From: Actinomycetospora lemnae
Lineage (GTDB): Bacteria > Actinomycetota > Actinomycetes > Mycobacteriales > Pseudonocardiaceae
Length of the DNA stretch: 64,000 nucleotides
Assembly (NCBI RefSeq): GCF_028737315.1
Contig: NZ_JAQZAO010000002.1
Coordinates: 372,001-436,000 of the forward strand
Direction of reading: 5' to 3'
In this document: one piece after another, positions 55,109-64,000 of the stretch
Position numbering within the stretch: position 1 is the first letter of the stretch
Layout: each line of letters begins with the position of its first letter
Made by a program: the position numbers and the translations under genes
The notes under the pieces: generated by a model
Told to the model about the DNA's origin: nothing
Databases searched by the model: none
The model's input: only the letters and a program-made list of their open reading frames with translations

Positions 55109-55384
55109 GTGGCACCCTGTATCGATGTGGACCCCGAACTCGTGCGCCACGTGGCCGCGTCGACGGGTCTCTCCGGTGAGGTCGCCGCGCGCGTGGTGGC
55201 CGACGTCGTCGCCTACTACTCGGAGACCACCGAGGAGTTCGTGCGCCGCCGGCACCGGGAGCTGCAGGCCCGCGACCGCCGCAACGCCGAGATCTGGACG
55301 GTGATCGCCGACGAGCTGGCGCGCCGACCGGTCGCGCCCGGCCCGGTGAGCGAGCGGCGCCTGCGACGCATCGTCTACGGCTGA
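55109..55384 (+). CDS. Small helical protein of unknown function
   Basis: A protein of up to 91 residues, almost all helical: LVRHVAASTGLSGEVAARVV, YYSETTEEFVRRRHRELQ, NAEIWTVIADELARRPV and the end SERRLRRIVYG. I do not recognise the family with certainty, although the RRxRELQ and LRRIVYG ends look conserved. GTG 55109 is the longest start; GTG 55127 (VDPELV) is also likely. No Shine-Dalgarno is obvious. A perfect palindrome lies upstream, so it may be autoregulated. glmS follows 14 bp later on the same strand and may be co-transcribed. Confidence 0.6.
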   Translation: MAPCIDVDPELVRHVAASTGLSGEVAARVVADVVAYYSETTEEFVRRRHRELQARDRRNAEIWTVIADELARRPVAPGPVSERRLRRIVYG

Positions 55385-55398
55385 AGGGGGACCGCGCA

Positions 55399-57210
55399 GT
55401 GTGCGGCATCGTGGGGTACGTCGGAGCGCGTCCGGCGACGAAGATCCTGGTCGACGGGCTCGCCCGCCTCGAGTACCGCGGGTACGACTCGGCGGGCCTC
55501 GCCGTCGCGCACCGCAAGGCGCTGCGCACGACCCGGTCGGTCGGCCGGGTCGACGACCTGCGCGCCGCGGTCGGTGAGGACGACGCGCCCGGGCGCACCG
55601 GGATCGCCCACACCCGCTGGGCCACCCACGGCGAGCCCAGCGAGCGCAACGCCCACCCGCACACCGACGCCGCGGGCCGCATCGCCGTCGTGCACAACGG
55701 CATCCTCGAGAACGCCGACGAGCTGCGGGCCAAGCTCGTCGCCGACGGCGTGACCCTGCGCTCCGACACCGACACCGAGGTCCTCCCCCACCTCGTCGCC
55801 CGCGCCCTCGACGGCGGCGCGAGCACGCTCGAGGACGCCGTCCGCGAGGCGCTGCGCGTCGTCGAGGGCACCTACGGGCTCGTCGTGCTCGACGCCCGCA
55901 ACCCCGACGAGCTGGTCGTCGCCCGCAACGGCAGCCCGATCGTCCTGGGCCTCGGCGACGGCGAGATGTTCGTGGCCTCGGACGTCGCCGCGCTCGTGCG
56001 CCACACCCGCCAGGTCGTCTTCCTCGCCGACGGCGAGCTCGCGACGCTCACCGCCGCCGGTTACGAGGGCTCGCGCCTCGGACCGCCGACGACGGTCGAC
56101 GTCGACGACGCCGACTACGAGCTCGACGGCCACCCCGACTTCCTGTCCAAGGAGATCCACGAGCAGCCCGCGGCCCTGCGCCGCGTCCTGGCCGGCAGGC
56201 TCGACACCCGCTTCGCCACCGCCCGCCTCGACGGCCTGCGCCTCGACCCGCGCGAGCTGCGCGGCATCCGCCGGGTGACGTTCCTCGGCTGCGGGTCCGC
56301 GCTCTACGCCGGGCAGATCGGCGCGGGGTTGGTCGAGGAGCTCGCCCGCATCCCCGCCGACGCCGAGCAGGCCAGCGAGTTCCGCTACCGCAACCCGCTC
56401 GTCGACCCCGAGACCCTCTACGTCGCGGTCAGCCAGTCCGGCGAGACGATCGACACCCTCGCCGCCGTCGAGGAGCTCCAGCGCAAGGGCGGGCGGGTCG
56501 TCGGCGTCGTCAACGTCATCGGCTCGGCGATCGCGCGCCAGTGCGGGGCCGGCATGTTCCTGCACGCCGGGCCCGAGGTGTCGGTCGCGTCCACGAAGGC
56601 GTTCAGCTCGATGGCGACGTCGTTCACGCTGCTCGCGCTGCTGCTCGGGCGCGTGCGTGACCTCTCCGCCGCCCACGGCACGCGCCTCGTCGAGGGCCTG
56701 CGGCGTCTCCCCGACGCCGTGGAGACCGCGCTGCAGTCGAGCGACGCCGTCGCCGAGGTGGCCCGGCGCTACGCCGATGCGCGCTCGATGTTCTACCTGG
56801 GCCGGGTGCGCGGCGCGGCCGTCGCCCGCGAGGGCGCCCAGAAGCTCAAGGAGATCTCCTACGTGCACGCCGAGGCGTACGCGGCCGCCGAGCTCAAGCA
56901 CGGCCCGCTCGCGCTGGTCGACGCCCAGATGCCGTGCGTGGTGGTCGTCCCCGACGACGAGCTGCTCGCCAAGAACATCAGCACGATCGAGCAGATCCGC
57001 GCCCGCGGCGGGCCCGTCATCGCGGTGACCAACGCCGAGCTCCCCGACGGCCTCGCCGACGCCGTCCTGCGCGTGCCGCGCCTCGAGCCCGAGCTCGACC
57101 CGATCATCCTCGGCATCCCGCTGCAGATGCTCGCCTACCACTGCGCGGCGGTGCTGGGCCGCGACATCGACAAGCCCCGCAACCTGGCCAAGAGCGTCAC
57201 CGTCGAATAG
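55399..57210 (+). CDS. glmS: Glutamine-fructose-6-phosphate aminotransferase
   Basis: A 603-residue enzyme that makes glucosamine-6-phosphate for peptidoglycan and other amino sugars. N-terminal glutaminase with nucleophile Cys2 (CGIVGYVG) and the GIAHTRWATHGEPSERNAHPH block; then two SIS domains with GCGSALYAGQIGAGLVEELA, SQSGETIDTLAAVEE and the sugar-binding EGAQKLKEISYVHAEAYAAAELKHGP. It ends in KPRNLAKSVTVE. GTG 55399 follows AAGGGGGA. No glmS ribozyme was seen. It faces the Clp ATPase gene across a long inverted repeat. Confidence 0.97.
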   Translation: MCGIVGYVGARPATKILVDGLARLEYRGYDSAGLAVAHRKALRTTRSVGRVDDLRAAVGEDDAPGRTGIAHTRWATHGEPSERNAHPHTDAAGRIAVVHNGILENADELRAKLVADGVTLRSDTDTEVLPHLVARALDGGASTLEDAVREALRVVEGTYGLVVLDARNPDELVVARNGSPIVLGLGDGEMFVASDVAALVRHTRQVVFLADGELATLTAAGYEGSRLGPPTTVDVDDADYELDGHPDFLSKEIHEQPAALRRVLAGRLDTRFATARLDGLRLDPRELRGIRRVTFLGCGSALYAGQIGAGLVEELARIPADAEQASEFRYRNPLVDPETLYVAVSQSGETIDTLAAVEELQRKGGRVVGVVNVIGSAIARQCGAGMFLHAGPEVSVASTKAFSSMATSFTLLALLLGRVRDLSAAHGTRLVEGLRRLPDAVETALQSSDAVAEVARRYADARSMFYLGRVRGAAVAREGAQKLKEISYVHAEAYAAAELKHGPLALVDAQMPCVVVVPDDELLAKNISTIEQIRARGGPVIAVTNAELPDGLADAVLRVPRLEPELDPIILGIPLQMLAYHCAAVLGRDIDKPRNLAKSVTVE

Positions 57211-57225
57211 GGGCGCTGCGCGCTG

Positions 57226-57261
57226 GTGAGCAGAACGAGGTGCCCCAGCACCTCTTTCTGC

Positions 57262-57265
<4 letters not shown>
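57226..57265. repeat. 18-bp inverted repeat between glmS and the Clp gene, carrying a stop codon
   Basis: GTGAGCAGAACGAGGTGC (57226-57243) and GCACCTCTTTCTGCTCAC (57248-57265) pair at 17 of 18 positions around a 4-nt loop. The stop codon of the Clp gene (57262-57264) is in the right arm, and the left arm also begins GTGAG. It is a strong bidirectional terminator candidate and is built like the hisA-hisF repeat. Confidence 0.85.
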
Positions 57266-59217
<1,952 letters not shown>

Positions 59218-59241
59218 CCGACCATCATGCGCCGCTGAGCG

Positions 59242-59517
59242 TCAGCAGGAGGGCTCGACGGAGAGCACGCCGGGCAGGGTGCGGACGCGGTCGGCGAACT
59301 CCGCGCACTCCGCGCTGGTCAGGGCCACCGTGCACTGGATGCAGCTGCAGCTGACGCCCTCGTGGACGTCCACCGAGAAATCCGGGACGCGGTAGCCGAA
59401 CGAGCACAGCGCCGACGCGAGGTCCATGACCCCGGGCATGCCGCCCGTGGTGAGGATCGTGAACGGGCGGGGCAGGCGGGAGAGACGGCGGGTGGGGGCC
59501 GGCTCGAGCGTGGTCAC
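59242..59517 (-). CDS. Stand-alone ACT-domain-like protein, cysteine-rich
   Basis: A 91-residue protein whose order of strands and helices ([65 protein letters not shown]) is the beta-alpha-beta-beta-alpha-beta pattern of an ACT domain. The call is from this pattern, not a known family name. Five or six cysteines, four of them in SCSCIQC and SAEC, suggest metal or redox sensing. GTG 59517 follows CAGGAGCCCC. The promoter TTGACC-N16-TAACAT, a leader ORF and a hairpin lie upstream (59605-59709). It is probably co-transcribed with the Clp ATPase. Confidence 0.65.
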   Translation of the reverse strand: MTTLEPAPTRRLSRLPRPFTILTTGGMPGVMDLASALCSFGYRVPDFSVDVHEGVSCSCIQCTVALTSAECAEFADRVRTLPGVLSVEPSC

Positions 59518-59604
59518 GACGGGGCTCCTGTGGATCCGTGCGAAAGGTGGATCCGAGCCAGGTCTCGGCGGACCGCTGCGAGCCCCTACCGGGACGAGCG
59601 GTGG

Positions 59605-59637
59605 GGCGCGCCGGGGCCCTGGCTCACCCGGCGCGCC
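59605..59637 (-). terminator. Leader hairpin overlapping the stop of the leader ORF
   Basis: GGCGCGCCGGG (59605-59615) and CCCGGCGCGCC (59627-59637) pair perfectly with an 11-nt loop. On the minus strand the last four codons and stop of the 16-residue leader ORF lie in its first arm and loop. It could work as an attenuator or translational switch for the ACT gene. Confidence 0.6.
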
Positions 59638-59674
59638 GAAGTACTACCTCTCGGCGAAGTCGCACTGCCTGCAC
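59624..59674 (-). CDS. Leaderless arginine-rich leader peptide (16 residues), candidate
   Basis: Reads MQAVRLRREVVLRRAG and stops. GTG 59674 stands 7 nt after TAACAT (59682-59687), with TTGACC 16 nt further up (59704-59709), so the transcript should begin at or near this codon. Five of 16 residues are Arg. The end is inside the hairpin at 59605-59637. ATG 59683 would add three residues but overlaps the -10 hexamer. A regulatory leader peptide for the ACT-domain gene is inferred; no homologue is known to me. Confidence 0.4.
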   Translation of the reverse strand: MQAVRLRREVVLRRAG

Positions 59675-59681
59675 GTCGACC

Positions 59682-59709
59682 ATGTTACCCCCGCCACTCC
59701 GATGGTCAA
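59682..59709 (-). promoter_or_regulatory. Sigma-70-like promoter of the ACT-domain gene
   Basis: TTGACC (59709-59704), 16 nt, TAACAT (59687-59682) on the minus strand. It is the best housekeeping-type promoter seen in the window. The dyad at 59725-59747 lies about 16 bp upstream. Confidence 0.6.
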
Positions 59710-59724
59710 CACGGACACCCCCGG

Positions 59725-59747
59725 CCTGGTTGTCGCCGACAACCAGG
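59725..59747. promoter_or_regulatory. Perfect 11-bp dyad, operator candidate
   Basis: CCTGGTTGTCG (59725-59735), one centre base, CGACAACCAGG (59737-59747). The TTGTC/GACAA core resembles sites of GntR- or LacI-type regulators. It lies between the ACT-gene promoter (minus) and the kinase gene (plus). No such regulator is encoded nearby. The remaining sequence up to 59865 includes TGACA-GCA-TGTCA near 59834 and the kinase ribosome binding site. Confidence 0.6.
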
Positions 59748-59865
59748 AACACCGCGTGACGACGACGGCGACGCTGCTCGGCGACAGCAGCCTTGCCTCA
59801 CCCTTCTAGCGCATCCCGTCGCTCCATGACGGTGACAGCATGTCATCGAGGTGGAGGGGGGCACC

Positions 59866-61968
59866 ATGAGCGAGGCGACGATCGGTGTGGTGGTCGGCGG
59901 TGCTCGCCTCGACGCGGAGATCGGTCGCGGTGGGATGGGTGTCGTCTACCGCGGCTTCCAGATAGCGCTCAACCGCACCGTGGCCGTGAAGGTCGTGCGC
60001 GGCGCGCTTGCGAGCGACGAGGAGTTCCGGCAGCGGTTCCGCCGCGAGTGCGAGATCGCGGCGGCGCTCGAGCACCCCCACATCGTCCCGATCTATTCTG
60101 CCGACTCCGACGCGGGTCAGCTCTCGGTCACGATGCGGTACGTCGACGGACCCGACCTCGGCGCCTTCCTGCGTGAACGCGGCCGACTCCAGCCCGCGTT
60201 CACCGCCGAGGTGGTCGCGCAGACCGCCGGCGCGCTCGACACCGCCCACCGGCAGGGTCTGGTCCACCGTGATGTCAAGCCCGCGAACATCCTCGTCGGC
60301 ACCGCGGACGGTCGCCCGCACACGTATCTCACGGACTTCGGGCTGAGTCGGGCCACCGCCGACCCGCGCGGCCTCACGGGCACTGGGGTCCTCCTCGGCA
60401 CGCCCGGCTACATGGCTCCCGAGCAGTACGAGGACGGCGAGGTCGACGCACGCGTCGACGTCTACGCGCTCGGATGCGTGCTCTTCCAGTGCCTCACCGG
60501 ACGGATGCCGTTCGTGCGCGACACGGCCCCGGCGCTGATGTGGGCTCACTTCTCGGAGAGCCCGCCCGCGCTCGGTTCACTCGTCCCCGGCCTGCCCGAT
60601 CGGCTCGACGGTGTCGTCCGGCGCGCCATGGCCAAGCGCCCGGAGGACCGATTCCCGACGACGGTCGAGCTGGCGCGAGCGTTCTCCGAAGCGGCCGGGT
60701 CCGCTGGACCCCGGACGCCCGGCCCCTCCTCCCCGCACGCGACGACCACGGTCGTGCCCCCGCCGGTGATCCCGGCGCCGCGCAGCGCTCCCGGCCCGTG
60801 GAGTGGGGCTCCGACCGGCGCGCCGCCCATGAGCGTCCCGCCGACCGGCGTGCCTCCCATCAGCTCCCCGCAGGTCGGCTCGCTGTTCGCGCGCGGAGGG
60901 CAGACACCCGCGCCCGGGACCTCCTGGCCGCCCGGTGCACCCCCGGCGTCGTGGCCGCCCACCGGCTCGACGCCGCCGACGCCCCGCCGACGCCCGCGGT
61001 GGTTGACGGCCGGCGTCCCGCTCGCCGCCGTCGCACTTGTGGTGCTCCTCGCCGCGACCGTCCTCCCCCTCGTCGCCTCGAACGGCGTCGGCCGGATCGT
61101 CGGCGCACCGGTCCCGATCGGGCGCAACGCGCTCGACGTCGAGCCCGGAGCCGGCTTCATCTGGACCGCCAACAACGACGACGGAACGATCTCGAAGATC
61201 GACCCGACGACCATGAGCAGTCAGACGATCCAGGTGGGCGGCACGCCCTACGAGCTCGTGATCGACGGCGGCGCCGTCTGGGTCAACAACTGGACGGACT
61301 CCGTGACCCGGGTCGACATCGCCACCGGTGCCGTGACCACCGTGTACACGAACCAGCCCGCCGCGATCTCGAGCATCGCGGCGGGCGACGGGTTCCTGTG
61401 GATCAGCCACCGGGACGCCAACGTCGTCACCCGTATCGACATGGCACGACAGGCCGCCGACCCGACGCCGCCGTTCCCCGTGGGGCGCGCACCGATGGCG
61501 ATGGTCTACGCCAACCACCGTCTCTACGTCGCGAACTCCGGGGACCGCAGCCTGTCGGTGCTCACCCCGGACGGACAGTCGGTGGTGGGCGGACCGCTGA
61601 CGTTCTCGAGCGACGTCGGCGGCATGGAGATCGACGGGGGGACGCTCTACGTCGTGCTGGGCGACGTCAACGCGCCCGCCGACCAGGTGCGCTTCACCAT
61701 GCGCCCAATCGACACGGCCACGCTGACCGTCGGGCCCCAGATCGACCTGGGCGCCGCCTCCTGGTTCGACGTGGGTCGGGGCGTCGGCTGGGCGGCCTTC
61801 CCCTTCACCAACGACATCCGTCGCATCGACCTCGCCACCGGCGCGCCGTCCGGGGATCCCATCACCGGGATCGGCGCCAACATCGGTGCGATGCAGGTCG
61901 TGAGCGACGATCTCTGGGTCACCAACGTCCACGACAACACCGCGACCCGGGTGGAGCTCGACGCCTGA
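59866..61968 (+). CDS. Ser/Thr protein kinase with an extracellular beta-propeller
   Basis: A 700-residue PknB-type kinase. Cytoplasmic kinase domain (residues ~12-270): GRGGMGVVYRG, AVKVV with Lys42, HRDVKPANIL, DFGLSR, GTPGYMAPEQ. Then a long Pro/Gly/Ser juxtamembrane region, one helix (about 378-401), and an outside domain of about 300 residues with repeated WTANNDDGTISKID, VWVNNWTDSVTRVD, LWISHRDANVVTRID and WVTNVHDNTATRVE units. These are YVTN/NHL-type propeller blades that probably sense a ligand or cell wall. ATG 59866 follows GGAGGGGGG. The 3' end faces the SDR gene, 8 bp apart. Confidence 0.93.
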   Translation: MSEATIGVVVGGARLDAEIGRGGMGVVYRGFQIALNRTVAVKVVRGALASDEEFRQRFRRECEIAAALEHPHIVPIYSADSDAGQLSVTMRYVDGPDLGAFLRERGRLQPAFTAEVVAQTAGALDTAHRQGLVHRDVKPANILVGTADGRPHTYLTDFGLSRATADPRGLTGTGVLLGTPGYMAPEQYEDGEVDARVDVYALGCVLFQCLTGRMPFVRDTAPALMWAHFSESPPALGSLVPGLPDRLDGVVRRAMAKRPEDRFPTTVELARAFSEAAGSAGPRTPGPSSPHATTTVVPPPVIPAPRSAPGPWSGAPTGAPPMSVPPTGVPPISSPQVGSLFARGGQTPAPGTSWPPGAPPASWPPTGSTPPTPRRRPRWLTAGVPLAAVALVVLLAATVLPLVASNGVGRIVGAPVPIGRNALDVEPGAGFIWTANNDDGTISKIDPTTMSSQTIQVGGTPYELVIDGGAVWVNNWTDSVTRVDIATGAVTTVYTNQPAAISSIAAGDGFLWISHRDANVVTRIDMARQAADPTPPFPVGRAPMAMVYANHRLYVANSGDRSLSVLTPDGQSVVGGPLTFSSDVGGMEIDGGTLYVVLGDVNAPADQVRFTMRPIDTATLTVGPQIDLGAASWFDVGRGVGWAAFPFTNDIRRIDLATGAPSGDPITGIGANIGAMQVVSDDLWVTNVHDNTATRVELDA

Positions 61969-61976
61969 ACCGGCGC

Positions 61977-62810
61977 TCACACCATGACGATCCCACCGTC
62001 GATCATCACCGCCTGGCCGGTCATGTAGTCGGCGTCCCGGCTCGCCAGGTAGGAGACGAACGACGCCACGTCCTCCGGCGTCTGCACCCGGCCCAGCGCG
62101 ATGAGCTGCGAGTACTGCTGCAGCGCCTCGCCCTTCCCGGTGCCGAGGTAGCCACCGAGGCCCTCGTCGATCTCGTCCCACATCGTGGTGCCGACGATCC
62201 CGGGGCAGTAGGCGTTGACGGTGATCTGGTGGCTCGCGAGCTCCTTGGCCGCCGCCTGCGTCAGGGCGCGCACGGCGAACTTCGACGCCGAGTAGTGCCC
62301 GAGGTGGTCGAAGCCCTGGTGCCCGGCGATCGACGCCGCGTTGATGATCTTCCCGCCGTGCCCCTGCTCGATCATCGCCTCGGCCGCCGCCTGCAGGCAC
62401 CACAGCACGCCGCCGACGTTGACCCCGAGCATCGTCTGCAGGTCCTCGGGCGTCACCTCGCGCAGGGTCTTGACCTGCGCGATCCCGGCGTTCGCGACCA
62501 TGACGTCGATCGACCCGAACCGCTCCCGCGTCGCGGCGACCAGGGCGAAGCAGGCGTCGCGGTCGGCGACGTCGGTGGCGGTCGACGCGGCCTGCCCGCC
62601 GGCGTCGGTGATCTCCTGCGCCACCTCCTGCGCGGTGGACGGATCGATGTCGGACACCATCACGGCCAGCCCGTCGCTCGCGAGCCGGCGGGCGATCGCG
62701 GCACCGATCCCCCGCCCGGCGCCGGTCACGACGGCGACGCGCGTCCCCGCGGCGTTGTCCCCGGCGTCGGTGGTCGAGCTCCGCTGCGTTTCGTCGCCCG
62801 GGCCCGTCAC
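61977..62810 (-). CDS. Short-chain dehydrogenase/reductase, acetoin (diacetyl) reductase-like
   Basis: A 277-residue SDR. NAD site VVTGAGRGIGAAIA, NAG motif MVANAGIAQ, catalytic Ser in INAASIAGH, YSASK (Tyr-x-x-x-Lys) and the CPGIVGTTMWDEID segment typical of BudC/acetoin reductases. The pairing with the butanediol dehydrogenase gene supports this. GTG 62810 overlaps that gene's stop by 4 bp. The first ~20 residues (TGPGDETQRSSTTDAGDNA) precede the fold and are partly encoded by a dispersed repeat copy (62770-62802). Substrate assigned by similarity and context. Confidence 0.9.
   Translation of the reverse strand: MTGPGDETQRSSTTDAGDNAAGTRVAVVTGAGRGIGAAIARRLASDGLAVMVSDIDPSTAQEVAQEITDAGGQAASTATDVADRDACFALVAATRERFGSIDVMVANAGIAQVKTLREVTPEDLQTMLGVNVGGVLWCLQAAAEAMIEQGHGGKIINAASIAGHQGFDHLGHYSASKFAVRALTQAAAKELASHQITVNAYCPGIVGTTMWDEIDEGLGGYLGTGKGEALQQYSQLIALGRVQTPEDVASFVSYLASRDADYMTGQAVMIDGGIVMV
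62770..62802 (+). repeat. Dispersed repeat, copy D (5' end of the SDR gene)
   Basis: Reads GTGGTCGAGCTCCGCTGC then GTTTCGTCGCCCGGG. It codes for part of the non-conserved SDR N-terminus (DETQRSSTT) and ends 8 bp before the GTG. Confidence 0.65.
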
Positions 62811-63862
62811 GGGTGCACCAGGATCTTCACGTTGGTCTCCTTGTGGTCGATGAGCTCGCGGAAGCCCTGGTCGACGATGTCGTCGAGGGCGATGCGGCCG
62901 GTGATGAACTGCCCGACGTCGACGACGCCGTCGCGGATGAGGTCGATGACCTCGCGGTGGCGGCCCGCGTAGGCCAGCGAGCCGATGAGCCGGATCTCGG
63001 AGAAGACGAGCGAGTTGACGTCGAAGGTGGCCGGGTGGCCCCAGATCGAGACGTTGACGCACGTGCCGCCGGGGCGGGTCGACGCGACGGCCTGCGCGAG
63101 GACCGGGTCGAGGCCGGCGCACTCGAACGTCACGTCCGCGCCGGCGCCGTCGGTGAGCTCGCGGATCGCCTCGGGGACGTCGACCTCGGTGGGGTCGAGG
63201 ACGTGGTCGGCGCCGGCGCCGGGCGCCTTGGCCTTGCGGGCGTCGGCCGGCTCGACGACCACGACCTGCCCGGCCCCGCACGCCTTGAGCGCCGCGGCCG
63301 TGACGAGCCCGATGGGCCCGGACCCGAACACCGCGGCCGACTGCCCCGGCTGCAGGCCCGAGAGCTTCGTCGCGTGGTAGCCGACGGCGAGGGGCTCGAC
63401 GAGCGCGCCCTGCTCGGTGGTGAGGCCGGCGATGGGGTGCACCCAGCGCTGGTCGACCACCATCTTCTCGGCGAACCCGCCCTGGTCGCCGTCGAGGCCG
63501 ATGAAGCCCAGCTGCCGGCAGATGTTGTAGCGCCCGGACCGGCACGCCACGCACGTCCCGCACACGTCGTAGGGCTCCACGACGACGCGGTCGCCCTCCG
63601 ACACGCCCGTCACGCCGTCGCCGACCTCGGCGACGACGCCGGAGAACTCGTGCCCGAGCGTGATCGGGATGGCCCCGCCGGTCAGCGGGTGCGGCGCCTG
63701 CGGCGTCGGCGTGAAGATCGGGCCGTCGAGGAACTCGTGGAGGTCGGTGCCGCAGATCCCGCACCACTCGACGGCGACCTGCACCTGGCCCGGACCGGGG
63801 TGTGGTTCGGGGACGTCCTCCACCCGGACGTCCTCACGACCGTGGAAGCGAGCAGCCTTCAT
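62807..63862 (-). CDS. Zinc-dependent 2,3-butanediol dehydrogenase
   Basis: A 351-residue medium-chain dehydrogenase. Catalytic zinc site WCGICGTDLHEF with GHEFSGVVAEVG, structural zinc cysteines in YDVCGTCVACRSGRYNIC, NAD loop VFGSGPIGLVTAAAL. FTPTPQAPHPLTG is typical of (R,R)-butanediol dehydrogenases (BdhA). It acts on acetoin/butanediol, with the coupled SDR as partner. ATG 63862 follows GGGAGGACCC. Upstream, a GTGACCC/GGGTCAC palindrome and two GTTGCA boxes 11 bp apart are likely control sites. Confidence 0.92.
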   Translation of the reverse strand: MKAARFHGREDVRVEDVPEPHPGPGQVQVAVEWCGICGTDLHEFLDGPIFTPTPQAPHPLTGGAIPITLGHEFSGVVAEVGDGVTGVSEGDRVVVEPYDVCGTCVACRSGRYNICRQLGFIGLDGDQGGFAEKMVVDQRWVHPIAGLTTEQGALVEPLAVGYHATKLSGLQPGQSAAVFGSGPIGLVTAAALKACGAGQVVVVEPADARKAKAPGAGADHVLDPTEVDVPEAIRELTDGAGADVTFECAGLDPVLAQAVASTRPGGTCVNVSIWGHPATFDVNSLVFSEIRLIGSLAYAGRHREVIDLIRDGVVDVGQFITGRIALDDIVDQGFRELIDHKETNVKILVHP

Positions 63863-63901
63863 GGGTCCTCCCGGGGGTTGCCTCGAGGACATCCCACGAG
63901 G

Positions 63902-63939
63902 GTGACCCGGGTCACGACCAGGGTTGCAGCGGTGTTGCA
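63902..63939. promoter_or_regulatory. Control region of the butanediol dehydrogenase pair
   Basis: GTGACCCGGGTCAC (63902-63915, perfect palindrome) and direct repeats GTTGCA (63923-63928 and 63934-63939, 11-bp period). On the minus strand these read TGCAAC twice on one helix face. They lie 40-78 bp upstream of ATG 63862. The last 61 bp of the window show nothing else clear. Confidence 0.5.
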
Positions 63940-64000
63940 CCTCTGCCGGGGCCGAACAGCCGCGCCGTGTCGGCGGGCGAGGGGGGCACGACCTCCACCC

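Noticed and set aside
55385-55398. glmS ribozyme upstream of glmS
   Set aside because: Only 14 bp separate the previous gene from the glmS start, and no ribozyme-like sequence is present.
59702-59809. 35-codon plus-strand ORF (MVNTDTPGLVVADNQ...) that could be a peptide precursor
   Set aside because: Third positions are GC-rich, but there is no ribosome binding site, it covers the operator-like dyad and overlaps the opposite-strand promoter, and no modification enzymes are near.

Overview
The window is chromosomal DNA of a very GC-rich actinomycete. Codon third positions are almost all G/C, GTG starts are common, and 4-bp GTGA stop/start overlaps are frequent. Several starts sit 6-8 nt after a TAnnnT hexamer with no ribosome binding site, as in leaderless actinobacterial transcripts. 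The order his genes, then trpE-(TIGR02234)-trpC-trpB-trpA-lgt-gltB-gltD, and a PriA-like HisA with no trpF in the window, point to Pseudonocardiales or a close relative (Pseudonocardia/Actinomycetospora-like). This assignment is inference from gene content. No tRNA, rRNA, CRISPR array, integrase or transposase was seen.

Layout. 1-1213: 5' part of hisS and a metallo-beta-lactamase hydrolase (minus). 1293-3436: membrane-anchored cyclophilin, serine hydrolase and a SnoaL-like protein (plus). 3492-16567: gltD, gltB, lgt, trpA, trpB, trpC, a Trp-associated membrane protein and trpE, all minus. 16730-23844: an accessory block (EamA exporter, LysR regulator, two acetyltransferases, a large STAND NTPase, an MFS transporter) between trpE and hisI. 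23943-34700: the histidine pathway (hisI, hisF, hisA/priA, hisH, hisB, hisC, hisD; minus). It is interrupted by an ECF42-type sigma factor with two YCII/DGPF proteins, by a methyltransferase and a small membrane protein, and by an HxlR/dihydrofolate-reductase-like divergent pair. 34727-38253: secreted GH12 glycanase, GtrA protein, 6-phosphogluconate dehydrogenase, DUF1360 protein. 38368-44201: DedA protein, TypA/BipA, an FAD amine oxidase, small proteins and a lipase-like protein. 44268-46327: MASE1 histidine kinase with a convergent, 3'-overlapping response regulator. 46415-50707: ABC permease and ATPase with a LolA-like protein, then a TerC metal exporter under a probable yybP-ykoY manganese riboswitch. 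51016-54752: a serine hydrolase fused to an ABC ATPase, plus its permease. 55109-59517: an unknown helical protein, glmS, a compact Clp ATPase and an ACT-domain protein. 59866-63862: a Ser/Thr kinase with a beta-propeller, then an acetoin/butanediol dehydrogenase pair.

The core genes make tryptophan, histidine and glutamate, recycle the HisA/TrpF step through one PriA-like enzyme, lipidate secreted proteins (lgt) and supply glucosamine-6-phosphate.

The most unusual content is: (i) the extracytoplasmic hydrolase-ABC ATPase fusion; (ii) an ACT-domain gene with a good sigma-70-like promoter, a leaderless arginine-rich leader ORF ending inside a strong hairpin, and an upstream operator-like dyad; (iii) a dispersed ~33-bp GTCGAGCTCCGCTCC repeat in at least four (probably five) places, mostly in frame within genes; (iv) long inverted repeats whose arms carry the stop codons of the flanking genes; (v) the ECF42 cassette, with a matching promoter, inside the his cluster.
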